Source of the DNA: an uncultured Clostridia bacterium
Lineage (GTDB): Bacteria > Bacillota > Clostridia > Oscillospirales > Acutalibacteraceae
NCBI GenBank assembly: GCA_945912145.1
Contig: CAMEBF010000002.1
Span: forward strand, 124,001 to 188,000
Length of the DNA stretch: 64,000 bases
Direction: 5' to 3'
How positions within the stretch are numbered: position 1 is the first letter of the stretch; every line of letters starts with the position of its first letter. Below, piece by piece: positions 7,981-14,950 of this stretch. The position numbers and the translations under genes are program-made. A model generated the notes under the pieces. It saw only the letters and a program-made list of their open reading frames with translations, did no database searches and was not told the origin of the DNA.

Positions 7981-8088
7981 ATGAATGAAAAAGACTATCA
8001 GGAAGCGAATGCTTTTGTAGATTGGCTTGTTGACCTCATCACAAAAATCAAAGAGTTCCTCGCCAGTCTCGGCATTAGCCTCGGCTGA
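7981..8088 (+). CDS. Amphipathic small peptide 1 (35 aa)
   Basis: MNEKDYQEANAFVDWLVDLI continues to a C-terminus EFLASLGISLG. The second half has hydrophobic residues every three to four positions (F, V, W, L, V, L, I, I, F, L), forming an amphipathic helix with acidic polar face; net charge about -3. Perfect SD GGAGGTGA (7967-7974), 6 bases before ATG. No signal peptide, Cys or GG leader. First gene downstream of a near-consensus promoter. The LxSLGI motif recurs in peptides 4 and 5. Confidence 0.75.
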   Translation: MNEKDYQEANAFVDWLVDLITKIKEFLASLGISLG

Positions 8089-8099
8089 TAACGAGCAAC

Positions 8100-8108
8100 T
8101 GTTATAAT
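8100..8108 (+). promoter_or_regulatory. Extended -10 promoter for peptide 2
   Basis: TGTTATAAT gives TG-n-TATAAT. No good -35 is seen at 17 bases, which extended -10 promoters tolerate. Start would be near 8115, leaving a short leader before the SD at 8118-8124. Confidence 0.4.
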
Positions 8109-8133
8109 ATTTAATGAAAAGGAGTGCAGTCCC

Positions 8134-8304
8134 ATGTTCAATAACGGAAGCCACAGCGCTGTTGAAAGAGGTATCGGTTACCTCGAGCGCATTATCGACC
8201 TTATTGTCAGACTTCTCAATGCGTTGATGGGCGGCGGTTCATCTTCAACTACAACTACAACCGCGCCGGAAACAACGACAGAAGCTCCTGCTGAAGGCGC
8301 ATAA
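8134..8304 (+). CDS. Amphipathic small peptide 2 with Thr/Pro-rich tail (56 aa)
   Basis: Begins MFNNGSHSAVERGIGYLERI, continues as an amphipathic helix IIDLIVRLLNALMGGG and ends with a low-complexity tail SSSTTTTTAPETTTEAPAEG. The helix shares the LLNAL core with peptide 5 (VLNALGI). Thr/Pro/Ala tails are common as extended linkers in exposed proteins, though no export signal is visible. SD AAAAGGAG 9 bases before the ATG. A strong hairpin follows at 8317-8348. Confidence 0.75.
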   Translation: MFNNGSHSAVERGIGYLERIIDLIVRLLNALMGGGSSSTTTTTAPETTTEAPAEGA

Positions 8305-8316
8305 TTGGGAAAACCG

Positions 8317-8348
8317 ATTCGAGGTCGTCTTTGCAGATGACCTCGAAT
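8317..8348 (+). terminator. Hairpin after peptide 2
   Basis: ATTCGAGGTC (8317-8326) pairs perfectly with GACCTCGAAT (8339-8348) around a 12-base loop, followed by TTATCT. Weak T-run, so a partial terminator or mRNA-stability element. Confidence 0.5.
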
Positions 8349-8441
8349 TTATCTCCCGGCGTCTTGGATCTCCTCATTTTTTGAAATGTTGTCATAATTT
8401 TGTTTTTATTATGAATTTAAAAATAACAATTCAAAAAACGC

Positions 8442-8470
8442 TTGCAGACACGTCAGAATTGTGATACCAT
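8442..8470 (+). promoter_or_regulatory. Promoter of peptides 3-5
   Basis: TTGCAG (8442-8447), 17-base spacer, TACCAT (8465-8470), 41 bases before the peptide 3 start. Spacer length is ideal, hexamers are moderate. Confidence 0.5.
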
Positions 8471-8511
8471 AAAAATGTGGTAAGGTCTTGAGAGAAAAAG
8501 GAGGTCGTCTA

Positions 8512-8610
8512 ATGGAAAATTTCGCTAAGATTATCAATTTCATCATCGAATTGATCGACCTTATAAAGAGATATTTCAATAAAAATACGGACAATGACGC
8601 CGACGAATAA
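8512..8610 (+). CDS. Amphipathic small peptide 3 (32 aa)
   Basis: MENFAKIINFIIELIDLIKR followed by YFNKN and an acidic tail DNDADE. Ile/Leu/Phe-rich helix with Lys and Glu on the polar face; net charge about -3. SD AAAGGAGG (8497-8504) with 7-base spacing. Lacks the LGI motif of peptides 1, 4 and 5 but has the same size, helix type and strong translation signal. Confidence 0.75.
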   Translation: MENFAKIINFIIELIDLIKRYFNKNTDNDADE

Positions 8611-8689
8611 TTCTATGAATGGCATACGATGGTTCACATCGTGATTTATAGAACGCATTGATTTTACGGGAAAGTGAGGTGCAATCGGA

Positions 8690-8815
8690 ATGGAACTTCC
8701 GACCAAGTCTTTTGTCGAAACAATCGAAGATTTCGTTCAGGGCATCCTTAAGCTTGTAAAGGCTTTCTTCGCTCTGCTCGGAATTGATTTTACTAAAGAA
8801 GAAGTATCTGAATAA
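8690..8815 (+). CDS. Amphipathic small peptide 4 (41 aa)
   Basis: MELPTKSFVETIEDFVQGIL continues LKLVKAFFALLGIDFTKEE. Hydrophobic face interrupted by Lys 21 and 24, acidic ends, net charge about -4. SD GAGGTG (8676-8681) 8 bases before ATG. The ALLGID motif aligns with NALGID of peptide 5 and ASLGIS of peptide 1, indicating paralogy. Confidence 0.75.
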   Translation: MELPTKSFVETIEDFVQGILKLVKAFFALLGIDFTKEEVSE

Positions 8816-8845
8816 TCACAAATATTGATATTACGGAGGTAATGA

Positions 8846-8977
8846 ATGATGAACTCAATGGCAGATATCGTAAAAATCGTCTATACGTTCCTCGGTTGGC
8901 TATTAAAGGTTCTCAATGCGCTCGGCATCGATGCTTTTAATGAATCCATCAGCAACGCCATGGACCAATTAGCGTAA
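8846..8977 (+). CDS. Amphipathic small peptide 5 (43 aa)
   Basis: MMNSMADIVKIVYTFLGWLL continues KVLNALGIDAFNES to a polar tail. The frame is chosen because it gives the same amphipathic helix and LNALGID motif as its neighbours; an overlapping +1 ORF from 8842 gives an unrelated basic peptide. SD GGAGGT (8835-8840), 5 bases before ATG 8846. Last gene of the cluster, followed by a strong terminator. Confidence 0.75.
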   Translation: MMNSMADIVKIVYTFLGWLLKVLNALGIDAFNESISNAMDQLA

Positions 8978-8993
8978 TCAAAAAAAAATATCG

Positions 8994-9027
8994 GAGACTC
9001 TTTCCGGACGGAAAGAGTCTCTTTTTT
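8994..9027. terminator. Terminator between the peptide cluster and spmB
   Basis: GAGACTCTTTCC / GGAAAGAGTCTC form a 12-bp perfect stem with a GGAC loop, followed by six T residues and preceded by eight A residues, so it can serve both converging transcripts. Confidence 0.85.
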
Positions 9028-9039
9028 CTGATTGCTTTT

Positions 9040-9564
9040 TTATCCGGCACCAAAAAAAAGACGGACCGTCAACGCAGCAGCAACAAAACTCACGATATCT
9101 CCGATGAGCGCACAAGGGATCACGGTACCGCTTTTTTTGATCTGCACCGAACCGAGATAGACTGTTGCCGCGTAAAACGTGGTTTCCGTTGCACCGGACA
9201 AAACCGATGCAACACGGCCGGCATAGGAATCCGGGCCGTACTCCGCCAGAATATTCTCATACATTGACAGAGAGCCGCTGCCTGAAATCGGGCTAAGAAT
9301 ACAAAGCGGAATCACTTCCACAGGGATTCCGAGGGCTTTTGCAACAGGAGCCAGAATTTTTTGCAGCAGGTCTATTGCGCCTGATGCACGAAGCATGGAT
9401 ACCGCTACCACCAGCCCTGTCAGAACCGGGAGCAGATTCACAAATGTTGCAATCCCCTCTTTTGCGCCCTCAATAAAGCAGTCAAAAACATTCAGCTTTT
9501 TCGCGACGCCGAAACAGAGAATCAAAAGAAGAACGAAAGGGAGAACATACGATGTTCCTTTCAT
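9040..9564 (-). CDS. spmB: Spore maturation protein B
   Basis: 174 residues from ATG 9564 (MKGTSYVLPF), overlapping the spmA stop in ATGA. Polytopic nucleoside-recognition-domain (Gate) membrane protein with the conserved LCILSPISGSGSLSMYENIL and GATETTFYAATVYLGSVQIKK regions; the second is the family hallmark. In Bacillus SpmA and SpmB are needed for spore core dehydration in the forespore membrane. Co-transcribed after spmA. Its presence supports a spore-forming ancestry. Confidence 0.92.
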   Translation of the reverse strand: MKGTSYVLPFVLLLILCFGVAKKLNVFDCFIEGAKEGIATFVNLLPVLTGLVVAVSMLRASGAIDLLQKILAPVAKALGIPVEVIPLCILSPISGSGSLSMYENILAEYGPDSYAGRVASVLSGATETTFYAATVYLGSVQIKKSGTVIPCALIGDIVSFVAAALTVRLFFGAG

Positions 9565-10139
9565 CTTTTGACTCTCCCGACAATCTTTACCGCGGAAATC
9601 GCCGCTGTCAGCGACAAAAACGAACTGATCCAGACGCAAAAAATAATATCCATCGGCTCTGCGGCACCGGCCGCTTCCCTCAGCGCGGCAACCGTCGACG
9701 GAACCAAACGAAATGCCGCCGTATTCATCACAACAAAAGTCATCATATCCTGCGATGCCTTTGACTTATCTTCGTTGACCTCCTGCATTTTTTTCATAGC
9801 CCCCAGTCCAAGCGGCGTGGCTGCATTCCCCAGACCCAAGAGATTTGCCGTCAGATTCATCGATACAGCGTTTCTGATGCCGACATGATCACGACTGCCC
9901 GGCAACAAAATATCGAGAATCGGACGCATAAGTCGGGATAATTTTTCACAAAGTCCTGATTTTTCGGCAATGTTCATCAATCCACTCCACAGACACAGCA
10001 TTCCCAATAATCTCAGACTCAGATTGACGGCGTCAGCCCCGCCTGAAAGAATGGCTGAAGTCAGTTCCGGCATCACACCGTTAAAAACAGCACTGATACA
10101 GGAAAACACAATCATCCCAAACCATATATACGATAACAT
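9561..10139 (-). CDS. spmA: Spore maturation protein A
   Basis: 192 residues from ATG 10139 (MLSYIWFGMIVFS); the extra ten in-frame codons upstream lack an SD. Membrane protein of the Gate superfamily with the NLLGLGNAATPLGLGAMKKM and MTFVVMNTAAFRLVPSTVAA motifs typical of SpmA. Paired with SpmB. No typical sigma-A promoter was found immediately upstream, which would fit forespore control, but a sporulation promoter was not identified with confidence. Confidence 0.92.
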   Translation of the reverse strand: MLSYIWFGMIVFSCISAVFNGVMPELTSAILSGGADAVNLSLRLLGMLCLWSGLMNIAEKSGLCEKLSRLMRPILDILLPGSRDHVGIRNAVSMNLTANLLGLGNAATPLGLGAMKKMQEVNEDKSKASQDMMTFVVMNTAAFRLVPSTVAALREAAGAAEPMDIIFCVWISSFLSLTAAISAVKIVGRVKR

Positions 10140-10309
10140 AGCAAACCGCCTTTCCCAGCGAGGAAGCAATCATAATCGTGCATTTCCGCCTTTTTTACTC
10201 TGCTTCTATTTATATGATCCGGGACTTCCTGTTATTCCTACCTCCCACAGCAATTTTTTCCGATCTTGACAGTTTCTTTCCCATACGCCCTTTTTTTTAC
10301 AATTTTTCA

Positions 10310-10338
10310 TTGACAAATAATTGGATATATGCTATGAT
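10310..10338 (+). promoter_or_regulatory. Promoter of the AbrB-type regulator
   Basis: TTGACA (10310-10315), 17 bases, TATGAT (10333-10338): strong sigma-A type promoter. Confidence 0.8.
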
Positions 10339-10387
10339 AAGAGAAGTTAAGCCGTTATGATAACATGAAAAAGAAAGGATGTTCATT

Positions 10388-10648
10388 ATGAAATCAACCG
10401 GAATCGTTCGGACAGTTGACAGCGTCGGTCGCTTTGTCATTCCCATGGAGCTTCGCAGAACCTTAAATATTACCGCCGCAGAAGATGCTTTGGAAGTTTT
10501 TGTCGATGATGATAAAATTATCCTCCGGAAGTATTCTCCGTCCTGCATTTTCTGCAAAGGACTCGATGACGTCATTGAGTATGCCGGCCAGAAAATCTGC
10601 AAGGAATGCGCGCAAAAAATTTACGCTGTTGTCAGCAGCGAAACATAA
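10388..10648 (+). CDS. AbrB/SpoVT-type transition-state regulator with C-terminal CxxC pairs
   Basis: 86 residues from ATG 10388 (MKSTGIVRTVDSVGRFVIPM), with AAAGGA 8 bases upstream; ATG 10379 is too close. The swapped-hairpin AbrB DNA-binding domain occupies residues 1-50 (VGRFVIPMELRRTLNI, then LEVFVDDDKIILRKY). It continues CIFCKG and KICKECA, two CxxC motifs expected to bind zinc, as in many clostridial AbrB paralogues. Likely a growth-phase repressor. Divergent from spmAB and a candidate regulator of nearby stationary-phase genes; targets are not visible. Confidence 0.88.
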   Translation: MKSTGIVRTVDSVGRFVIPMELRRTLNITAAEDALEVFVDDDKIILRKYSPSCIFCKGLDDVIEYAGQKICKECAQKIYAVVSSET

Positions 10649-10664
10649 GATTACAGATACCAAA

Positions 10665-10706
10665 AAAAGACCGAAGCGGTTTTCCTGCTCCGGTCTTTCT
10701 GTTTTT
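10665..10706 (+). terminator. Terminator of the AbrB-type gene
   Basis: AAAGACCG (10666-10673) pairs with CGGTCTTT (10691-10698), inner AGC/GCT, followed by CTGTTTTT. Confidence 0.8.
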
Positions 10707-10711
10707 CGCGT

Positions 10712-10741
10712 AAAAAAAACGGGACGCCGTGGGCGTCCCGC
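10712..10741 (-). terminator. Terminator of the surface protein gene
   Basis: Minus strand: GGGACGCC..GGCGTCCC stem followed by eight T residues (A-run 10712-10719). Confidence 0.85.
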
Positions 10742-10755
10742 ATTGGATTTAAGAA

Positions 10756-11670
10756 TTACTTATACTGTACGTTGTTGATCGTCATGTTGTTGATCAGCGT
10801 TGCGTAACCGGAAAGCGAAAGCAACACGACCTTCGCGTCAACGGTGATGTAAACGTTCATGATCTGGTTCAGAGACTCCACCTTCTGCGTTTCGGTATCA
10901 TAAACAAGCGTAGCGGTACAATCCTTGTAGCAAAGATTGAAAGACTTGATATCGGCAACGCCGCTGAACTTGGCAACGATTTTGTCAACTTCCGTCTTGG
11001 AAAGCGGATTGAACATTGCGCCGGTCTTGCTGACGGGAGTACCGTTTTCGGGTGTGGGCTCCGGATTGTCTTCATCGTTCAGAACGATAACGATCGTCGT
11101 CTTACCGCCCTCTTCCGTCTTGGTTGCGCTCTTAATTGCGGAAATATCCGTCAGCAAGCATCCCTTGGTATTTTTGATAACAGGAATCTGCTCGGGATCG
11201 TCTCTCTGCTGAAGCTCAGCCTTCTCCTCGGAAGTCATCAGGCCTTCGGCGATGGGCAGAACCATGTTGCCGATCGTACCCAGATCATAGTCGTCGGCCA
11301 GTTTCTGGAATTCTTTTTTCTCATATGTAGCAACTTCTGCCTTGAATTTATCCATAACCTGTGTATACGTATCAAGGATTTCCTGTGTCGAGGCTGCGTC
11401 GCCTGCTGCGGGAGCATCGCTTCCGCCGGTTGCCGCGTTGCTGCTATCTGTGCTTCCGCCTGCGCTACCGCCGGTACTGCCACCGGCACTACCACCGGTG
11501 CTGCCGCCGATACTGCCGCCGTTTGATGCTGCGGGAGCAGCTGTTGTGATCGTGGAGATCTTAGAAGCTGTTACAATGCAGCATACAGAACAAACGCAGA
11601 TTGCAAAAACAGACACAACGGAAACAAGTCTTGAAAGCACGGGAGAATCATACTCATGGCTTTTTTTCAT
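10756..11670 (-). CDS. Membrane-anchored exported protein with Gly/Ser repeat linker
   Basis: 304 residues from ATG 11670 (MKKSHEYDSPVLSRLVSVVS), preceded by AAAGGGG. One N-terminal membrane segment (about residues 15-40) is followed by a flexible linker of tandem GGSTGGSAGGS units up to about residue 95, then a predicted folded extracytoplasmic domain of about 200 residues with an EDNPEPTPENGTPVSK spacer between two halves. The second half repeats the pattern of the first (x-I-K-S followed by a beta-rich stretch). Not recognised as an enzyme. Orientation implies the C-terminal domain lies outside the membrane. Confidence 0.75.
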   Translation of the reverse strand: MKKSHEYDSPVLSRLVSVVSVFAICVCSVCCIVTASKISTITTAAPAASNGGSIGGSTGGSAGGSTGGSAGGSTDSSNAATGGSDAPAAGDAASTQEILDTYTQVMDKFKAEVATYEKKEFQKLADDYDLGTIGNMVLPIAEGLMTSEEKAELQQRDDPEQIPVIKNTKGCLLTDISAIKSATKTEEGGKTTIVIVLNDEDNPEPTPENGTPVSKTGAMFNPLSKTEVDKIVAKFSGVADIKSFNLCYKDCTATLVYDTETQKVESLNQIMNVYITVDAKVVLLSLSGYATLINNMTINNVQYK

Positions 11671-11890
11671 ATTTGGAGTTACCCCTTTCATGGATTACTA
11701 CTTTTACTAACCCAAACATATTTTTATGCATCACAATGCATCGCTCGTATTAAATTTACATCAAATCGGCAAAAAAGTCAAGATGTAAATTTACTTTTCT
11801 ATAAACTTTTTAACAAAAAAAATTGATTTTTTTTAAATGCGAGGAAAATTAAGCCAAAAGCGGCATTTTTTTCTGAATTTCCCGGGATTT

Positions 11891-13522
11891 TCAGGAGATC
11901 CGATCCGCGATATCCCGGAACACGGGGGCGCAGTCGGTCGCCGAAGAGCCGCCGTCCTCCTTGAATACAACGATCACATACTCCGGCTCGTCGTAGGGAA
12001 AAAAGCCCGCGAACCAAGTATGCACGACATCCCGGCCGTCCTGTATCCATCCGGTCTCGGCAGTCGCCGTCTTTCCGGCGGCTTCACACCCCATCGGCTG
12101 CGCAAGAGAGCCGCTGCCGTCCGCGACGGTCTCATAGAGCATCTGCCGGATCTGCTTACTGATGCTGTCCGGCAGAACCTTCTGATTGCTCTCATTCCGA
12201 TATTCGGCATTGACATCCCCGTTTTCATCGAGTATGGAGTTCAGCAAATACGGCTCGCGGTAATAGCCCCCGTTCGCAAAGGCGCAGTAAACAGCGGCAA
12301 GCTGAAGAGGTGACGCCAGAAGTGTTCCCTGACCGAACGAGAGATTGGCAAGCGCGGGAGCGGAATCAATCTTGGCCGCGTCGGGCAGGATTCCCGATTC
12401 GGAAGACAGCGTATCGCACAGCTCGATCTCCCGTCCAAAGCCCAACTCCGATGCCACACGCAGAATCCCCTCTGCGCCGACCATGCCGCCCAATTCAATA
12501 AAATAGGAATTGCAAGAGACCGCCATCGCTGCCGCCATGCTGTTTTTGCCGTGCCCCGCGAGCTTATGGCAATGAAATACCTGTCCGTTGACAATAACGG
12601 AACCTGTACAATTCAGCACAGTATCGGCGGATATCCCTTGCTCGAGCGCGGCCGCCGCAACGACGGGCTTGAAGACCGAACCAACCGAATAGGCTGTTAA
12701 GGCACGGTTGATGAACGGCGAATCTGCGTCGTTCAGGGAAGCGGCAAGATTCTGTCTGTCGTAACCCGGTGCGCTTGCCATTGCGAGAATTGCACTTGTT
12801 CCGGCATCAAGCACGACGACAGCTCCTTTTTCTATTCCGTCAGCCGCCATCACCTCTTCACACACGCGCTGAATGTGTTCGTCGATCGTCAGCACAAGTC
12901 CGGCTCCGGAGTCATACTTGTCATTGATGACGGTAAAGCCCTTCCCCGTCAGCACCGTTCCGGCAGAGGAAGCGGTATAGCGAACGGAAAAAGAGCCCGA
13001 ACAGGACGTCAGAAGCTCATCAAACGCCTTTTCGATGCCGCAGACTCCCTTGCCGTCGCTGTCCGTATAGCCGATGAGATGCGCCGCCACGTCGGCCCCA
13101 TCATAGCGGTCATAGGCAAGAGTACTGACGATGTCTTTGCAGTTACCGTCATAGCTGTCACACTTCGCCGTAAACGGTTTTCCTGTTTCCAGAAGCGGAC
13201 GGATCTTTTCGTAATCCTCAGCGGAAAGAGCGCTTTGCAGACAGCTTTTTGCCTCCTGCGTCGGATTGACCGCAATGACGGTATGCGCCGTCCGATTCAC
13301 AAGCGGCACGCCGTTCCGGTCATAGATCACGCCGCGCATATTGGCAAGTTCCAGAACCCTTGCGCTCTGTGTTTCTGCCGCCGACCTGTACTCTGAGGTT
13401 TCCAGTTTTGCGATGCGCAGCAGCAGTCCCGATGCCGACAGCGTCAATAATAAGAATAAAGCAACAACTCGTTTTTCCGTAAAAATCACCCGTAATAGTA
13501 TGGCTTTTTTTGCTGCGGGCAT
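11891..13522 (-). CDS. Class B penicillin-binding protein (transpeptidase, PBP2/SpoVD type)
   Basis: 543 residues if ATG 13522 is used; a GTG further in (VIFTEKRVVALFLL) is equally plausible, as neither has a clear SD. One N-terminal membrane anchor, a PBP dimerisation domain (RGVIYDRNGVPLVNRTA) and a transpeptidase domain with SVGSVFK (catalytic Ser of SxxK), SCN (second motif) and GKTATAETG in place of the usual KTG, i.e. KTA. Cell-wall cross-linking during division or sporulation is the likely role; at this size without PASTA domains the specific paralogue is uncertain. The hpf terminator lies between hpf and this gene. Confidence 0.88.
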   Translation of the reverse strand: MPAAKKAILLRVIFTEKRVVALFLLLTLSASGLLLRIAKLETSEYRSAAETQSARVLELANMRGVIYDRNGVPLVNRTAHTVIAVNPTQEAKSCLQSALSAEDYEKIRPLLETGKPFTAKCDSYDGNCKDIVSTLAYDRYDGADVAAHLIGYTDSDGKGVCGIEKAFDELLTSCSGSFSVRYTASSAGTVLTGKGFTVINDKYDSGAGLVLTIDEHIQRVCEEVMAADGIEKGAVVVLDAGTSAILAMASAPGYDRQNLAASLNDADSPFINRALTAYSVGSVFKPVVAAAALEQGISADTVLNCTGSVIVNGQVFHCHKLAGHGKNSMAAAMAVSCNSYFIELGGMVGAEGILRVASELGFGREIELCDTLSSESGILPDAAKIDSAPALANLSFGQGTLLASPLQLAAVYCAFANGGYYREPYLLNSILDENGDVNAEYRNESNQKVLPDSISKQIRQMLYETVADGSGSLAQPMGCEAAGKTATAETGWIQDGRDVVHTWFAGFFPYDEPEYVIVVFKEDGGSSATDCAPVFRDIADRIS

Positions 13523-13525
13523 ACA

Positions 13526-13551
13526 GAAAAAACGCGCGGCCAAGCCGCGCG
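13526..13551 (-). terminator. Terminator of hpf
   Basis: Minus strand CGCGCGGC / GCCGCGCG stem (13533-13551) followed by T7. It overlaps the extreme 5' end of the longest possible PBP reading frame, which argues against the TTG start at 13543. Confidence 0.85.
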
Positions 13552-13566
13552 CCCTGTGTAATTTTT

Positions 13567-14097
13567 TTATTCGGCAGACGGCTCGAGCAGGCCGTAGCCG
13601 CCGTCTTTTCTTTTATAGACAAGCGAGATCATATCCGTCGCTGAATTCGTGAACATATAGAACTCATGCCCGAGCAGATTCATCTGTAAAATCGCTTCCT
13701 CGACGCTCTGGGGCTTGACGGCGACCGCTTTCGTTCTGACAAGCTCAAACTCCGTCTCTTCTGCCACATCCTCATCCGCCGGTGCCAGATCGTCGAACGA
13801 GGCGGTCTTCATGCGTTTTTCGAGCTTCGTTTTATTCTTGCGAATGCGGCGGATCAGGGTATCAACGCATTGATCCAGCGCGTCATTCATATTGTCAGCC
13901 CGTTCCTGGGCTCTGAAAACAATTCCTCCGTTATTGACGGTTATTTCAACCGACTGGAAGGATTTTTCAACCGTCACCGTGATTTTGGCGTCCGCCTCTT
14001 CGCTGAAGAAACGATCCACCTTGGCAAGCTTTTTTTCCGCCCTCTCTTTAAAGTTTTCTCTCGGAGAACACTTCCGACCGATAATGGTAATGTTCAT
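13567..14097 (-). CDS. hpf: Ribosome hibernation promoting factor, long form
   Basis: 176 residues, ATG with AAAAGGGGATGG upstream. N-terminal S30AE/YfiA domain (residues 1-100: MNITIIGRK, VDRFFSEEADAKITVTVEKS) binds the 30S decoding site; the C-terminal domain (about 120-176, SVEEAILQMNLLGHEFYMF) mediates 100S dimer formation. Long HPF is the usual Firmicute form. Monocistronic, with its own promoter at 14159-14186 and terminator at 13526-13551. Confidence 0.95.
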   Translation of the reverse strand: MNITIIGRKCSPRENFKERAEKKLAKVDRFFSEEADAKITVTVEKSFQSVEITVNNGGIVFRAQERADNMNDALDQCVDTLIRRIRKNKTKLEKRMKTASFDDLAPADEDVAEETEFELVRTKAVAVKPQSVEEAILQMNLLGHEFYMFTNSATDMISLVYKRKDGGYGLLEPSAE

Positions 14098-14158
14098 AAG
14101 TCCATCCCCTTTTATAAATTCAGATGAAAGAGGGTTTCTTTTATCTGTTTCCGATTTC

Positions 14159-14186
14159 AGTATACCACTGTTTGCATAATATGTAA
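14159..14186 (-). promoter_or_regulatory. hpf promoter
   Basis: On the minus strand TTACAT, 16-base spacer, TATACT. Confidence 0.6.
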
Positions 14187-14292
14187 AGCATTTTTAGATA
14201 TTTTTAATAAATTTTTAAGGTTTCTTTCAGGTTATTTTAAGCAAAAACACTTTATTTTGCCCATTTCAAAATAAAAATATACACGCTGCGGC

Positions 14293-14321
14293 TTGACTTT
14301 ACAGGGGGAATTTGTTAGAAT
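14293..14321 (+). promoter_or_regulatory. queT promoter
   Basis: TTGACT (14293-14298), 17 bases, TAGAAT (14316-14321). The transcript would begin near 14329, with a small CAGG-GTAA-CCTG hairpin (14330-14341) at its 5' end. Confidence 0.75.
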
Positions 14322-14341
14322 AAAAAATACAGGGTAACCTG

Positions 14342-14383
14342 CGGTCAGTTCGGAACCATCCTGACCCTAAAAAAAACTACGGA
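14342..14383 (+). ncRNA. preQ1-I riboswitch upstream of queT
   Basis: Stem GGTCAG/CTGACC (14343-14348, 14361-14366) encloses the loop TTCGGAACCATC and is followed by an A-rich tail CTAAAAAAAACTACGGA, the H-type pseudoknot layout of the preQ1 class I aptamer. The tail runs into the GGAAAG translation-start region, so ligand binding probably lowers translation of the downstream transporter. The gene downstream is QueT, a known target. An Infernal scan with the Rfam preQ1 model would settle it. Confidence 0.82.
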
Positions 14384-14397
14384 AAGAAGAATGAAAC

Positions 14398-14910
14398 TTG
14401 AAAAACAAATCGACTCTGTTCATCACACAGGCCGCCGTCATTGCCGCTTTATATGTGGCGCTGACCTACGCCTCCAACGCGCTGGGGCTCGCCTACAACG
14501 CCGTTCAGTTCCGCCTGTCGGAAATTCTGACGATTCTGCCGGTCTTTACGCCTGCCGCAATTCCGGGACTTGCCATCGGCTGCATCATCGCGAACCTGTC
14601 AAGCCCGTTCGGGATTATCGACATCGTTTGCGGCTCTCTGGCGACGCTTCTGGCGGCTTTTACGTCCTACGCCTTACGGAACGTCACGATCAAAGATCTG
14701 CCCGTATTCGCGTCTCTGCCGCCCGTCCTGTTCAACGGACTGATCGTCGGGCTGGAGATCTGGTACCTCGGCGATAAAACACTTTCTCTGTTTGTCATCT
14801 CCGCGCTGGAGGTCATGGCGGGAGAAGCGGTGATGTGCATTCTGATCGGCGTACCGTTTATGGCCGCCGTCAAAAAAACGAAAGTTTTCTCGAAATTGTC
14901 CTCCGTGTAA
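14398..14910 (+). CDS. queT: Queuosine precursor transporter QueT
   Basis: 170 residues from TTG 14398 (MKNKSTLFITQAAVIAALYV); the ATG at 14391 is in another frame. Membrane protein with five or six helices; the NALGLAYNAVQFRLSEILTI and PGLAIGCIIANLSSPFG segments are characteristic of the QueT S-component family of ECF transporters, which import preQ1 or related queuine precursors with a shared energizing module encoded elsewhere. The preQ1 riboswitch 15-55 bases upstream is independent support. Monocistronic before the two-component genes. Confidence 0.93.
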   Translation: MKNKSTLFITQAAVIAALYVALTYASNALGLAYNAVQFRLSEILTILPVFTPAAIPGLAIGCIIANLSSPFGIIDIVCGSLATLLAAFTSYALRNVTIKDLPVFASLPPVLFNGLIVGLEIWYLGDKTLSLFVISALEVMAGEAVMCILIGVPFMAAVKKTKVFSKLSSV

Positions 14911-14950
14911 GCGGAGCTTCATATATTATATAAAATGTAGGGGTGTTCTC

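Noticed and set aside
8842-8940. Overlapping 32-codon ORF (basic peptide) from ATG 8842
   Set aside because: It is only one base pair from the SD and unrelated to the siblings, while the 8846 frame shares their LNALGI motif.
11450-11530. Repeat array that could look like CRISPR
   Set aside because: It is the coding repeat of the GGS linker, with no spacers or constant repeat length.
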